From the NCBI GenBank assembly GCA_024449915.1, contig JAMZAV010001829.1, forward strand, positions 124,001 to 188,000: 64,000 nt of DNA, read 5' to 3'. The notes under the pieces were generated by a model that was not told where the DNA came from, searched no databases, and saw only the letters and a list, made by a program, of their open reading frames with translations. This DNA comes from Sweltsa coloradensis (taxonomy: Eukaryota; Arthropoda; Insecta; Plecoptera; Chloroperlidae). Of this stretch, positions 11,870 through 25,640 are shown piece by piece (within the stretch, counting starts at the first letter, position 1; the number at the start of each line of letters is the position of its first letter). The translations under genes were made by a program, and so were the position numbers.

Positions 11870-13921
11870 GGTAGCTCAAGCGTATCTCGACGTGAATAAA
11901 AAAATTTCAAATTTGGCATATTAACAGATAATTACCTAATACACAATAATGCAAAAAGAAAAAGTAGGCTTCCTGAACTACTTTACGATATATTCCGGTC
12001 TAAAGTTTGAAGGTCGCCCTATCCCATAGCATGGGGAACATGGAAATACATACACTTTTCGACCTTTACTTATGATTTCAAATAACTTCTTGTGAATAAA
12101 TTTTGTTTAAAAACTGTTTTTCTTAAAGAATATTAAATTCCGAATGATATAAGAACAAGAAAATAGTACGTTCCTGAACCAATTTAGAAGTTATAGCATC
12201 CTGAAGTGCAACCTGACGATTTGACTTGGCAACCCTGTAAACTTAACTCTGATCTTATTGGCTTAGAGCCTTTAGCACATTTGCAGGGAGATTTCAAAAT
12301 GTAATTTTGCTACTGAACCGTATAAGAATTAATAGAAAGATAATAGGTACTTGTTTTATACAGGCAGCCAATGAAGTTGCAATTAATTATTAATTACATA
12401 TATTATGCGCTTTATATTTCAACAATAAATTGCATTTGGTAGGAGAAGGATGTTAGAAAATGACAGATTCCTGACCCAATACACAATGAATGTATTGATG
12501 TACTATTATGTAATTGCAGTGTTGTGGAGATGGCGGAGTAGTGTGGAGAATGAGATGCACGATACCAAAATTGTACAATATAATTTTTCCTTATCTTGCT
12601 TGAAAGCCAGATTTATCTGCTCGACAGCCAGTGCACTACCGATCTCCACCCCCACCCCCCCGAACCAAACACGACAACGCATCGTGACCTTGACTAGACT
12701 GTTGTGACTAGATATACAGCAGATCAAAGAACAGGGAACAATGAGTTTTCTTCATTTTATATAGCAACTAGCCAGTTGGCCTTTTCCACATTATAGTAAA
12801 ACAGTCTTCCTCTTACGTGATTGTAAATTACCACTTCATCAGTATGTCATTATTTACTGGACAGCATTACATCTCGGCTATTACGATAATTATTGATGAG
12901 CGCGATTTTTAGCAGATCATTAGACACCCCACCCACTCGATTTTTTGTGTTACTACCCTGGTAACCTGCGGGTAATGTGGACGGGTCGGGTAACAGGGCC
13001 GTATAAAAGTCGGGCTTCGTCATATCATAAGTGAAAGCTCCTACAGGCAAATACAGACTGGATAAAAGTTTTCTATTTTAGAGTAAATTGCACTAAAAGA
13101 TTACAGTAATAAAATGTATTTCAGATAATACGTAAACAATAATTTTTGGATAAAAATAAAAAAGTAAAAAAGTAGTCAGAGCCGGGGTTTGAACCGGCTA
13201 CCTCTCGCGTGCTACGCGGCCGCGCTATGCCCGAGCCAAAGTGTACTGTGGCTGCCGGCCGCTTAGAGAGATACTGATGCAGTCTGCCGCAGACTATTGT
13301 GTGCGCGCTGGGTTCAAATAATTATAAACGCTTTGTAATTGGCAATAAATGCACGTTTTACTCTTTTAAAGTATTCTGCCAATGTTTCTTTAATTTAATA
13401 AAATGCTACATATATTATCATACATATTTCATTACTAATTATTTTGGTATGATACAAATACGAATTGGCAGTTCTCACGAATATCGTTGGCCTAGGCCTG
13501 CAGCTTGTTGTAGGGGCCCGCGAGACACTGTGATTACAGTGATGCCAGATCTTTTGTTGGTAGTTAATACCTTTAATATGCATCTAATTAAATAAAAACT
13601 AAACACCAATAATATTTATTTTATTTAAAAAGCGTTTCAGAAACACAATTTTGTCTTTATTTGATGCACAAACCGTGTTTTATTATTTATTAGAAAAAAC
13701 AAAAATACACTAGTCAAATCACAGCCTGTGAATAATAACAATAAAAAAATCCTGTTATGTGTCTATTTTGTTTTAGAAGTGAGCTTCATTTCGGCTTCAT
13801 TCATTTTAAATACGTAAACAAAGTGTGTTTTATTTAATTGTCCGTTATTTGTTTATTTTGAGCGATATATGGAATCTCATAAATCTCTCAAAAACTAGAG
13901 ATTACATTCGCTTGAGCTACC
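11870..13921. mobile_element. TTAA-flanked DNA transposon, non-autonomous
   Basis: The ends are a 13-bp perfect inverted repeat, GGTAGCTCAAGCG, immediately flanked on both sides by TTAA (11866-11869 and 13922-13925). TTAA targets are used by piggyBac and Kolobok transposons. The interior has no transposase frame; it carries a tRNA-like SINE at 13175-13245. The terminal bases (GG rather than CCC) fit typical piggyBac ends less well, so Kolobok or an unassigned TTAA family is possible. Confidence 0.65.
13175..13245 (-). repeat. tRNA-like SINE head
   Basis: On the minus strand the segment contains a pol III B-box, GGTTCAAACCC, inside a perfect CCGG...CCGG T-arm. It is preceded at tRNA spacing by an A-box-like 'GCATAGCGCGGCC'. 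Downstream on that strand is a T-rich tract. The acceptor stem does not pair, so this is a SINE head or tRNA pseudogene rather than a working tRNA. Confidence 0.45.
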
Positions 13922-14363
13922 TTAATCTGACAAACAAAGGTGATTTATTCACAATATTACTGTGTGACTAGCGACAGGTTTAGAGTAATCTCCAGTGTTA
14001 CTGATAGTAGCGCGCTACTTGTAACATGTAATTATTGGACATACACTGATCTAAAATGAAATACTTTTTTAATCGTAATATTTTGACTCTAGTCGAGTGT
14101 CGTTTTCAAACTGAGGTTGAAGAAAGGAATATTTTAACAATACAAATAAATATAAAAAATAACAAAAATGACCATGAAACATGCATGCCAACAAATTATG
14201 ATTAATCACAGACTTCCATTAGGCCATCCATGAGATGAGATAACTTGTATTTGTTAATTTTTAAATATATATTATGACAACAGTTGTGAGCTTAATGCCT
14301 ATATACGTAATTTCCGATTTTAGAAAAATCAACCTTATATTGCTTTTTGTATGTGAAATTCCA

Positions 14364-14400
14364 GGCAGCCCGACAGTGTTTTGGGCAGGCTCGGGCTGCC
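14364..14400. repeat. GC-rich hairpin at a probable hAT-type terminus
   Basis: GGCAGCCCGA (14364-14373) is the perfect complement of TCGGGCTGCC (14391-14400) across a 17-base loop, in otherwise AT-rich DNA. It is followed by GAGCCCTG; read from the other strand this begins CAGGGCTCGAAATTGACGG, a form typical of hAT transposon ends (CAGGG). I did not find a matching left terminus. Nearby, 13990-14600 repeats the word GTAGCG many times, another sign of hAT subterminal sequence. Confidence 0.35.
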
Positions 14401-14729
14401 GTCAATTTCGAGCCCTGATGTCCAATAATCACATTTTAATAATCAATTTACCCGTTCTACTAGTTTCATATTTATAACTTGTAGTATGTTACTTTTTTAG
14501 TAGCGAGGACGTAGCGCACTACTTTTGAAATTGTAGTAAGGTAGCGAGTAGCAAGCTACTATAAACAGATAACGGTAGCGTAAAATTGAAGCTACTCTAA
14601 TTTCGCAATAATTCAACATTCAAGTAAACCTACTGTTGCAAAAATCAATAATAAGTCACAATCATCCCAAATAACAACTTGTATGAATGTTCACTTTTCT
14701 CATACTCGTGTCATCACAAAAGCTTGCAT

Positions 14730-15210
14730 ATTTTTTTAGGGCTGGGCTATGACATATCATTCAATTATCGATATCACACGAAAAATTTCGATATGATATC
14801 GATATATCGAAATGTAATGGTTTGTAAAAAAAAAAAAAAAATGATTTTTTTTTTAGAGTGGGTTTATTTTTCATAATTTTGGCCAAATAGGGTTGTTAAG
14901 GTGTCACCATAGACCTATTTACGATCTCACAATCGCGTTTTATGACCTGGCACCTCCACCAAATGCATCAGCCAGGTTAATTTAATTTAAGACTACCTAC
15001 CCGGCACCTCCACCAAAATTACGAAATTTAGCATTTTTGTGTAAATTTCGATATTTCGATATGAAATCAAATATCGATGTCATAAACAGGTATGGCATTG
15101 TCATAAAACAAAATATTGAAGGATAATTTCAATTTTAGTCTATTTAGAAATTGAGAAAATAATCATTCAGAAATACCAAACGCACATTAAATCTCGATAT
15201 ATTTGTATGA
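14730..15210. repeat. ATCGATA-rich MITE-like patch
   Basis: The segment begins AGGGCTGGGCTATGAC and is full of palindromic words (ATCGATAT, TTTCGATAT, TATCGATG) on both strands. This is a composition common in hAT-derived MITEs of animals. Its right end is not clear and no target duplication was found. A similar patch lies at 32926-33280. Confidence 0.3.
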
Positions 15211-15949
15211 AATCGACATTTAGTTAGTATAAACCCCAAAATAAATAGTTTAGTTCTAACTATCTAGAAGTGTCTAGCTCATAGCAACTTGGCAACGCAG
15301 CACTGGTTGTTGAGGTGGCTGCACTGAAGAACGGGGCGGGGCATGGAACTGAAACTTGGCTGCCGACGAAATTATGTCTCCGGCGAGCGCACGTAGCGGT
15401 TTATTTATTTCTAAAAACGAAGTTTACTAGGCCTTAAAAAACTCTCAACTAGGCTTACAATCAGCAAAGACCGAGCCTGTAAAGAAATGGAAAAATTGGT
15501 TCTTGCTACACCTAAATAAGGAGCCGTCGGATCGGACTAGGAGAAATGAAAATGACGTTTGCATTATGTGTCTGTAGTTTGGTAAAGTTTGTTTGCTAGG
15601 CGTAGGCTCTCGTTTCGTCTAGTTTAGTTAGGCAGAGGACTATTTTGTCTACCGCGGCCACAAACAGTGCAAATTGATTGTTGTTGGTATGTGCACGTGA
15701 AAATGAATAGGCCTAGTGTAAAACCCTCATACTCCAGCCGCCATGTCTAGGTCAACAATCTTCCGTAGACGAATGTAGGCCTAGATAATGCCGAAATAGA
15801 CGTAAATAACTATTCATAAAATTAGTGCCTACCTACATGATGAATCAATTATAATTTGTCGTAGAACTAGTTTTCTTTAAAATTTATTTTATTTCGGGGG
15901 AAAAGAACAGACGACAAATAGGCCTAATATTAAGATAAAAGGCAAGCAA

Positions 15950-17714
15950 TCTATTGTCTGCTGAATTAGCCAGTATCCTACCATCTCTCTCTAAGGCGCT
16001 CGAGTATATTGTTCACACTCAAATAACTGATTTTCTAACAGAGAACAATATACTAGACCAGTACCAATCAGGATTCCGTTCCAATCATAGTACGTGCACA
16101 GCGCTTATCAAAGTAACTGACGATATACGAACAAAAATGGACAGTCGACAACTTACACTTCTGACTTTACTTGACTTTAGCAAAGCATTTGACTCAGTTG
16201 ACTTTGATATACTAATGACTAAACTTGAATCTATAAACTTTTCCCGCCCAACCCTTCAGTGGATGCATTCTTACCTCAGTGGAAGACAGCAATGTATAGT
16301 ATCGGGTAATAATAAATCTGAATGGATGCCACTTAAGAATGGGGTGCCTCAAGGCAGTGTACTAGGGCCATTATTATTCTCACTCTTTATTAATGACATA
16401 TCGAAATCGCTCAAATATTGTTATCACCATCTTTATGCCGACGACCTTCAAATTTATCTTCATTCCTCCCCTCTCGCAATTAACCAAGCCATTCAAATGA
16501 TGAACGAGGATTTGCAATCTTTACATGCTTGGGCGACCAAAAATTGCTTGACTATAAATCCCATAAAATCTCAATCTATGATTCTAGGTTATCACAAACT
16601 GCTAGCAAAAATAGACCGCACAAAAATCAACCCCGTTACCTTAAACGGCACGACTATACCTTTTCAGCGTCATTTTAGAAACTTGGGACTCTTTATGACA
16701 GATGACATGACCTGGACCGAACATATCAAACACGTGTGTCAGAAAACCTACGCATCTTTACACTCTTTAAACCGTTTAAAAAACTTCCTCCCAACAAAAT
16801 TAAAAACAATGCTCGTACAAAGCCTCGTCATGCCTCATTTTGATTATTGCGACGTTGTGTACAATGACCTTACTGAAGACCTCTCTATTCGTCTTCAGAG
16901 AGCTCAAAATGCCTGTGTTCGTTTCATCTTTGGTATAAAAAAATATGATCATATTACCCCTGGATTCAAAAATCTTGCGTGGATTCGTCTAAATGACCGT
17001 AGAAATCTACACTCGATTTGCCTTGTTCATCGTCTGCTCTCAACATCAACACCTTCGTACCTAGCATCTAATTTTCAATACCTATTCTCAAACCATACCT
17101 TCAACACTAGATCTAGATCAGGTACTCAGTTAACATTTCCAACCCATAGAACCAATCTTCTTGACCACTCTTTTACAATAAACGCTATTCGAGTCTGGAA
17201 TACTCTCCCAACGAGCATCAGGGATGTTTACGGAATTAGTTTACGACACTTTCAAGCATAAAGTACATCAACATTACTTGAGTAATTATAATTAATTAAC
17301 AGCTATAAACATCAGTCGCTACAGCCTTTGTTAAATTAATGATTGAGTAATGCATAACACAACCTGCTCCTGCTCACCTGTATTTCTGCACACAATGTCT
17401 AAAGCTATATTAATTTTGTACTTTTGTGTGAATGGATGAATGAATGTTTCTTAAACTATTGCAGATTTGCATAAATCGATTCAAAATTCATAATTTGCAT
17501 AACATTAATATACACCTAGAAAATTTTAACTTTGCAATAATGCTACCATAATGTATTTCATTTATTATTTCAATATTTTATATAATCATGTAATGTTCTC
17601 TTCATTATCAAATGTATTATTATTATTATTAGTATTAGGTTGGATGGAAGATAAGGCTTCACTAGCCTTAATCCCGCCTTACAATAAAGACCCTTATCTA
17701 TCTATCTATCTATC
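15950..17714 (+). mobile_element. 5'-truncated LINE with (TATC)n tail
   Basis: The element starts inside the reverse-transcriptase gene and ends in CTAGCCTTAATCCCGCCTT, ACAATAAAGACC and a TATC tetranucleotide tail (to 17714). A microsatellite tail in place of poly(A) is common in several non-LTR clades. The frame is open for 435 codons, which suggests a young insertion. It lies in the sense direction of the MIC60 intron. The clade (CR1/jockey-like) is not certain from the sequence alone. Confidence 0.8.
15954..17261 (+). pseudogene. LINE reverse transcriptase, 5'-truncated ORF2
   Basis: The frame gives ILPSLSKALEYIVHTQITDF (fingers), QSGFRSNHSTCTALIKVTDD, the palm motif A LLDFSKAFDSVDFDIL, motif B NGVPQGSVLGPLLFSLFIND, and the catalytic HLYADDLQIYL. 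It then runs through the thumb (LGLFMTDDMTWTEHI) to the C-terminal 'FNTRSR.. .LTFPTHRTN' and 'IRVWNTLPTSI'. The catalytic aspartates are intact, and the frame is uninterrupted from the truncation to a natural stop. The endonuclease and ORF1 are missing, so the copy cannot move. The methionine at 15954 is accidental; homology starts at about residue 5. Confidence 0.9.
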
Positions 17715-18309
17715 TTCCTCTCACCACTGATTCTGAGGAGCAGACTTCGACGCGACGTCACGCGCTCACGGCGCTGTTGCCGTAATTATTGTAACGCTTG
17801 CTCGTCCGAGTAGATAAAAACTCAAATATCTCGAAAACGAACCTGGGAAGACCAGCGTTTTTAAAGGTATTCATATTAGTCGTGAAGTTATCTACATTTA
17901 GAGGGTAAATTTATTCACATGGCAAGTTGTTTCAAGGTGCTACGCAATTTTATGTGATTGAAAGTGTAGGTTTTTATTCAGCTACAATGCTTTAGATAGG
18001 GAATTCCAACGCACTTCAACATGCGATAAATAAAAAAGTAATGCGGTTAAGTGCATATTTTCTTCGGGATTATTAACAAGCACAATTTCATCTTGCTACA
18101 CAAGAAATCTAAAGAAAATCACATGTATGTGCGGTTATCATCACTTGACTTGTATTGTTTGAACAATGATTTATTTCTGTGCAACTAAGATTGTTTGCTT
18201 TTCACTTACATCACAGCATTAAAAATGAACTCTATTTGCTTAGCTATTGTTTTTAATACAGCTTGACTTTGCACACTCACATTTTGAATTGTGATTACCT
18301 AACCATACA

Positions 18310-20575
18310 AGAAGATGTTGTATGGCTTAGTGAAGACAAAGAGAAAAGAAAGTGGGGGACAAAGATACCTAACGGATGACTCGGAAGCCTCTTTTTAACT
18401 AAGAAAAAATGAGAAAAAGGAAAAAGGGAAAGAATACTTAAAACCAATTTTTAAAATGCAGGGGGCAGAAGACGAAAGAGGACGGGATGAAGAAGGGGAA
18501 GTTAGGAGGGAAGATGGGGAAGTGAATGGCCCAAACCCTTTTCAAGAAGGGGAATGGCACAAAAAAGAAGAAGAAGGGAAAAAGCACCCGGATTTATGAA
18601 CGGGTTGGCAGAGAAAAAAGGCGGGGCAGTTGCCATTACCATGCATGGTTTGTATAGGGGGTTATTCGATTTTGTGGGGGAAAGAAAAAAAATCCCGGAT
18701 GACTGGAGAAAAGGAGTTAAAAACGCCGATATATAAAAAAGGTGTTTCAAAAAAATGTAAAAATTTTCCCGGGGGATCACTACTAGGCCAAAAACAGAAA
18801 AGGGATTTATAAAAGGGATTGTTTACAAAATATAAGAGGAGGGGTTTTTAAATCACATGTTGAATGGGGAAACAATACGGATTTAATGGGGAAATCCCCA
18901 ATAGACTTTTTTTTCGAAACTTAAAAACGGGCCCCATGGAAAAGATTTGGGGAGTTTTGGAAGAAAAAATGAGTATGGTCTTTTTTAGACATAGTAAAGC
19001 GTATGATGTGTCCAAAGGGAAAAAGTGGAAATGGGAGGTTTTGGAAGAAAAGGAGGGGAAAAAAGGGACTAATAACGGGGTAAAAAGTAGGGTTTTAATT
19101 TTGTAAAAGCGTGAAAAAAACACAATTTGGTTTTGTCAGGGGGGGTTCCAAAAAAAACAACAGGCTAGGGCCAGGGAAGTGTTTTGTCCCTTGTTATTAA
19201 ATAATCTGATGGATGACACCCCAAAACAAGGAAAAAATGGGGGCAAGGGAAAGATGTGAGGTTTTTTGGTTTGCTGTGATTGGGCATGGTCCGACATGAG
19301 GAGGTACTCCAAAGTATATGCCCTTGGGGGAAACAAACATAAAAGAAGCAGGTATAAAAATTTAACTTTATAAAGAGGGGGTTGTAACGTTTCCCAGGAG
19401 AAGGGGCCCCCGGGAATTATCAAGACAGAAAAACTTGGATGAAAACCCTGAAGGGGGTTGGAATTTTTTTAGTTATCTAGGAAGTGAAGTAAGGGAAATT
19501 TAAAAAGTTTAAAAAAGGAGTTTAAAACATCAGAAAAAAAAAGGCCCCAAAACCTTTTCCCAGGGGTTTAAAAGGGCCCTGGTGTTGGATGGGGAAAACC
19601 CATTCAGTGAAAGTTTGACACATATAAAACTTATTTCATACCGACCCTTTTTTACTTATGCAGCAAAAACCCCTGGAAAAAATGGGAGATCGAGAGGAAA
19701 AGTCGATAAAAGGCGGCAGAGTTTATTTTCCTGAGGAACCAGGGGGCAAGACGAGAAAGATAAAAATAAAAAAACAGGGAAACATTAAAGAAATGCTGGG
19801 TTTGTAAAAAAGTTAAGTGACAGAATAGGAAGGCGGGGGTTTTGAGATGGTATGGACATATAAAACGAATGTGGAAAATAGGATCCCCAAAAAAGAAATT
19901 AAAGAATGATTAAAGGAAGGATTTCTGTTTTTTGGGCAAACCTAATTTTTCTTTTTTGGTGGGATCGTCTTAAAAATCATTTTTTTCTTTTGGGGGTTTT
20001 TTTTTTTTTAATGTTTTTTTTTTTTTTAAATCTTTTTTCCTTTTTTTTTGTTTTTTTTCCTTTCTTTTCTTTTTTTTTTAAATTCTAAAACCCCTTTTTT
20101 TTTTATATTTGATTCATTCATTAAAAAAAATTTTAAATATTTTTTTTTTTTTTTGTTACCAAAATTGTTGTTTTTAAATGCTTGTTGTTGTTTAACAAAT
20201 TTCAAATTTTACAAAAAGGGTAGTTTATTGTTTTTTTTTCACCCTAAAATTTAAAGTTTTATTTATTTGTCCTCCTTTGAAAAATCATTTTTTATAACTG
20301 AATAGGATGGGATGTTAAAAAAAATAATAAAAAATAAATAAAGACGGGGAAACCCCAAGGAAGAGAGGGGAAGGAAAATCATAGCAGGAAAACTTGGAGG
20401 CTAGGGTGAAAGCTGGAAATGGGGAAGAGATACAATTGGGGAGGATAGAAAGAAGGGGAAAAAATTTTGTTACAAACCCCTGACCCTGCCAGAAGAGGAA
20501 ACTGGGATTGATGTTTATGATGATGATGATGACATACGATGACGATGACATGACGATGACAAAGGGACAAACGCC
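18310..20575 (+). mobile_element. Degraded plus-strand RTE copy
   Basis: Starting at 'gtggcttagtgaagacaaag' the text follows the complement of about 8560 downward: 'ACAAAGATACCTAACGGATGAC' corresponds to the HRYLTDD phrase of the RTE ORF. Fragments such as DDWRKGV, YKKGVSKKCKNF and a GRSRGKV-like stretch can be followed. The 3' end is 'accctgccagaag.. gaaactgggattgatg' followed by (GAT)n at 20515-20560, the RTE tail. A T-rich low-complexity block (19990-20330) interrupts it. Indels prevent any continuous frame. Confidence 0.6.
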
Positions 20576-23500
20576 GCGACGACCTTCCGTTTCCAATCGT
20601 CCCAAGGAAAAAAGGGGAAACTCTGAAGTGAAAATAATGTCACTAGCCCATACGGTGCACTAAAATTGTGATTGTTAAAGTGAAAGTCAAGAGTAAAAAG
20701 TATAAAAAAAGTATAGAAGTAAACAAGAAAGTAAATGTAGATACAGTGGCGCTCTTGTTGGCTGTAATTTTTTGTTTGGCTCCCCTTACTATTAAGGCCC
20801 AAGTATCTCTAGCCTGGCACGCTTCGTTGACTTTTCGAGGCAAAGTGGGTGTGTAAAATAAGCGCATTAGGGGCAGAGTCAAAATCCTTTCATGATTTGT
20901 CTTGCTTGCTGTTCATTGGGTAAATATTAAGTTATTTCCCCAGTTTTTTTTTGAAATTTCGCTAGAAAACCCCTTTTGGAAATGTGCTTTAGTCATCCTA
21001 GCGTTTTGGGGGGGCCTACCACCCTTCTTGTCGCTTGTTCAAAATAAGAAAAAAAAACCCAAAACGTTTATTACAGAGGGGTTTTTTTTTATGAAAATGT
21101 AAATTTTTTTTTCTTCCATTAAAAAAATTGAAAATATTTTGATGCTCCAAATCATTTTTGGGGTTTTTGGGGGGTTTTCCAAAAAAGGGGGGGGGGTTTA
21201 AAATTACGGGAAATATCAAAAATAAAAATAAAATACTGAGTTTTTAACTAGTTTTCCCCCACAATAGGCAAATTTTTTTACCCCATGAAAAAAAAAATCA
21301 AAATGTTTACCACATAAAAATTTTCACAAAAAATACTGCACAAAAAAAAAAATATCAAAAAAAAAGCTTTGCTGTAAAAAAAATATACTGAAAGTTTTTT
21401 TTTATGTTTTTTGAAAAATGCGAAAAGGGTTGAAAGGCTGAAAAAGTTGAAGCCCGGGCCCCGTGCAATTTGGGTTTTCTAGCGCGGGGGGGGGGGGAAC
21501 AAGGACCCAAATTACCTGGATCAGAGATCAGAAAATTTTTTTATTTACTTAAAAAATATAGTAACGTTTCACAAAGGGAACAATACCACAACCCTGCTTC
21601 CCAGGTTCGAACCCCTAGCTTGGGAAAGGGAAATTCTTTGTTTTTGATTTTCCCGTGTGGGAATATTAAATAAAAATAAAATTTTAAAGGGATTTCGTGG
21701 GGTTTTCAAATTTCGAACCAAAATTGTCGGATCGCCCCCCGGCCAAATCGGCAACCCCGACTGAATTATTTTCCCGTTTATTTCCCAGTCGTGACCCTCG
21801 CAATTTTCCCTTTAAAACTATATCTACATATCTTTCTAGTTTTCCATCTAAAGGGGTGCCAATCGGGAAAAGAGGGAAAGGGATAAATAAAAACCCTAAA
21901 ATTTCTTCCCAAAAAATTTTTAAATTTCCCCCCAGTGTCGTGCATTCGCGTGGGATTGGTCATAATATCCCCCGACCATTGCCAACTTTCCCTTGGCCCT
22001 TTTGACATTAGGATGGCGAAATAAAATTTGGGCATTCCCAACCCCAGTAAATTGTTTGACCCCTTTTTTATAGCCCGATAAAGTGGGTGGTTTATTTTAA
22101 AAAATTTTAAAGATAATATCAAAGAAATTATCCAATCACAAAGCTGCATTTCTGCTGTAAAATATCTTGATGAAACATTGAAAAACTACAAAAACCCAAA
22201 TCAACAAAAAAAATCTTTAAAATTCTTTTGGGTTTTTCATTTAGAATGTAAAATAAAAGTTCTTGAAATTTTTGTAACGAGGACAAAAATCATAAAAAAT
22301 ACTTTGTAATCTCCCCTCTGTAGTCAAAATAAAATTGAAATATTCACAGTATGACGCCGAATCAAAACCTTTTCCCAATTTTGAAAATTACAACAATGTA
22401 TCACCGTAACCAATTTTTCCTTTCATAACACAAAAAAAAAAAACAAGTACCTTTACTTCCTGGATTCAGATGCTTTCTAACACAAAATAAAAAAATAAAT
22501 CTTTTGACCTTCTTTAAAAAATTTTCCCTCTATTATCTGCCCCTATTTTTCCCTCTGAGTGCGAGATGTGTGGGGTTACACAAAAACACTGGGAAAAATT
22601 AAAGGGTCTGCGACCCTTGAGGCATATTTTCCGAGAAAGGGAATTTTTTTGGGGGGCATTCGGTGACATTTTTTATCAAATATCGCCCACTCGAAACAGT
22701 AGGCAATTATTTAAAACTTTCGCAGATAAAAACGGTTTCTACCCAAAAATTTCAATGTTGTTTTCCCCCTTTTCCAAAAAGGACCCACTCAATACTCATT
22801 ACACCCGGTGGGGTACATATTTGGCACTTAAAACCAGTAGACACTTTTTTTGTCTCTATTGCTCTTTTTCCCCCACTCATTCTTTTTTTATTCACCTTTT
22901 TTTCCCGGGTGTAATTTTGGGGCCAGTAAACTATTCCCCTTGTAAGCAACGGCCCCCCCTCCCCCCCCCCCCAAACCATCACCACACCATCAATAATAGA
23001 TTTTTTTTTAATTTTTAAAATGTTTTTATTCCTTTCGTGTTCATTTCAAGGGGTTTTAGTTTCAAATTCAGTTCATTTATTAAGCATTTTCATTACATGG
23101 GTATATAAAAAGCCCTAATACATTGTCACAGTAAAACATAACAATCCCCAAAAACAAAAATATACCTAAATACATCATGCGTTGTCATTATTTACTGGTA
23201 AAATACCACTGTGTGGTTTTAAAATGAAATTTTGTAAATTTAAAAATTGGTTTCAGGGGGATGCCGATGATACAATTACAGCTTTTTTAAAAAAAATAAC
23301 AAATCGTTAGCGGGGGGTGAATTGATTTTTTTCTGAATATAACGGTTTCACTAATGTGTTTTTGCGTTTTCGAGAATTTTCGTAGTCTGTAGTTGTGGTT
23401 GAAAAGCCCAAAAGCCAGTCAGCCACCAACGGGCCTCAAAAGGGGGGTGACCCCTTGCAAAAGGCCCCCAACTGCATCCAAAGCTGGTAAATTTTTTTCA

Positions 23501-25640
23501 GAAATAAATGGAAAAGTAATTGAAAAGAAAGGGAAAAACTAACAAAAACCCAATAAATAACGGGACAGACGGGCAGGAGTAATTCAGAATGGGGAAATCT
23601 TTCTTTGACCGCGGAGATAACTCGGGGCCCGGCCCTAAAATGGTCGCGGGCCCGGGTGGTTGAAAAAACACTAGCGTTTAAATTTAAAAAAGAAATTTTT
23701 AAAAATTTATTATAATTATGAAAATTTAAATTTGCCCGTCTCACATTTTTGGGAAAAGATCCAATCGAGACGAGGAGAGTAAATTATACAGGGTAATTTA
23801 AAAAAACCCCCACATTAAAAACTCATGGGGTTTTTAACCAGTATTTGAACTGGATCTCAGGAACCCCCCGATTTACCACACCAACCCCCCCAGCCATGTT
23901 GTTACATCTAGATAATCTTTTCTTTAAAAAAAACCCCTTATCTAAATTTCTTATTTAGAAAAAAGTATTTTGTTTTTTATCTTTTTCTATTTTCTAGATT
24001 AAAAAAAGTTTATCTTTTCTAAACTTTTTTAAATTTTTTGTGTGAAAAATCCTATCGCTAGTTAGATTTTGGGGAAGGGTTTTACAGGGTTTGGGGGGGG
24101 CAAAGGAAAAAAAAATCCCCGCCTGGAGGGCTGGGACGAAAAACCCTTTTTACCCGCTTATGACAACTGCAGCAAATTTTAAAATTGTTACCTTAAATTT
24201 CCCCGACGCGTTTTTGTCCTTTTGGGACTCATCGGGAGATTTTGGCCCCAAAAATCAGCTTTAAATACAAACAAACAAAAATCACAACACCCTAACCAAA
24301 CCCGTGGGAGGGCCACGAGAAGCAAAATTTTGCAAAGCATGTTGTCATCATCAGCAAGGTTACTTCACACCCATTCATACTGAGCCACCCATCAGCACAA
24401 CCAGTAAAAGGGGGGTTCCCTCCCAACTCTAGTGCTTGGGAGCAAAACATCCTGAATCACCCTGGATTTGGGAAACCCAAAAGGGGTTTGGGTTTGGGTT
24501 TGGGAGTTAAAATTTTTAAACAATAATGGTTTACAAAAATAATAACCAATCACTTTTTAAATGAAAAAATACTTCTACAGCTTTGTAAGGGGCTTTCCCG
24601 GGTAAAGCCAACTTTTTTTGAGTTTTTGATAAAATTACGATTACAAAAAACCTGTTGTTGGGGAAAAACAAAAAAAATCAATCTCAAAAATTTTTATCTT
24701 TTTTTTCTAAGGGAAATTTAAACTAGATAAATTTTTTTTAATCTATCATCTAAAAATTTTAGAGAAATTTTCTTTACCCAGATAAAAAAAATTATCTAGT
24801 CCCCAACACTGCGGGCCACCAATGCCAAAAAAGACATGTAAATTGTGGGGACTGAGAATTCGAGCAGCGTTGAAAGGGTTTTTTTAGTTCCAAAAACCCA
24901 AACAATGAGGCGGAATGGTTTTTTTAAGTGTTCCTACGACCACTTTTTGGGCCCGAGGCTTTGTAAACCCGTTTTTGTCCCCCGTTCGATATTGTGTCGC
25001 GAAGAAGGGTAGATGGGTGGGCGCGATCCACTTCTTGACCCACCCCAAAATTCCCTAGATAAGACGTTCATCAAAAAAACCCCACAGAGGACAGGGACTA
25101 TTGGGCAAAAAATTTAAACAATCATTAATCACCTCACTGTCAGTCATTTTTACGTTTTTTTTTTACTCCCGCTTTCGAAAAACTGGCTGTAAAGAAAAGA
25201 AAGTAAAATAGGTTGAATAAAAAAAATTTTAAATTTTTGATTCCTTAATTGCGAAGTTCTAATTATAAAAATTTTCAAATATATAAACCCAAATTTGTTA
25301 ATCGGGGATCTGTTTATTGCCAAAAACAAAACAAAATTACTTACATTGAAAACAATAGTTTAGACACTATGAGATTCCCAGTAAAACACTGCATAGGGAG
25401 GGGGTATTTTGCCCCCTTAAAAATCAACCCCGAAAGTCCTTTCTGGGTTTTCCCTTGTTTGACTGACTGGGCACGACAAATAAACTTTTCTAAGGAAAAT
25501 AAATTATTGTGTCTAGAAAATCAATTCCAAGTCTCCTCGATGTATCTTTTATCTTCACCACCCCAGATTTAGTTATTTAAGGCTATAATATCATCCTCTA
25601 AGTGATATTTTAAAAGTCAAATGAAGATGACCTGAAATTA
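20576..25640. other. Unresolved low-quality intron sequence
   Basis: Nothing here can be read with confidence. Two patches resemble tRNA-derived SINE heads: 'AGGTTCGAACCCCTA' near 21603 (plus) and 'TTTGAACTGGATCTCAGG' near 23846 (minus). The rest is AT-rich or homopolymeric and shows no protein motif in any frame. Confidence 0.4.
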
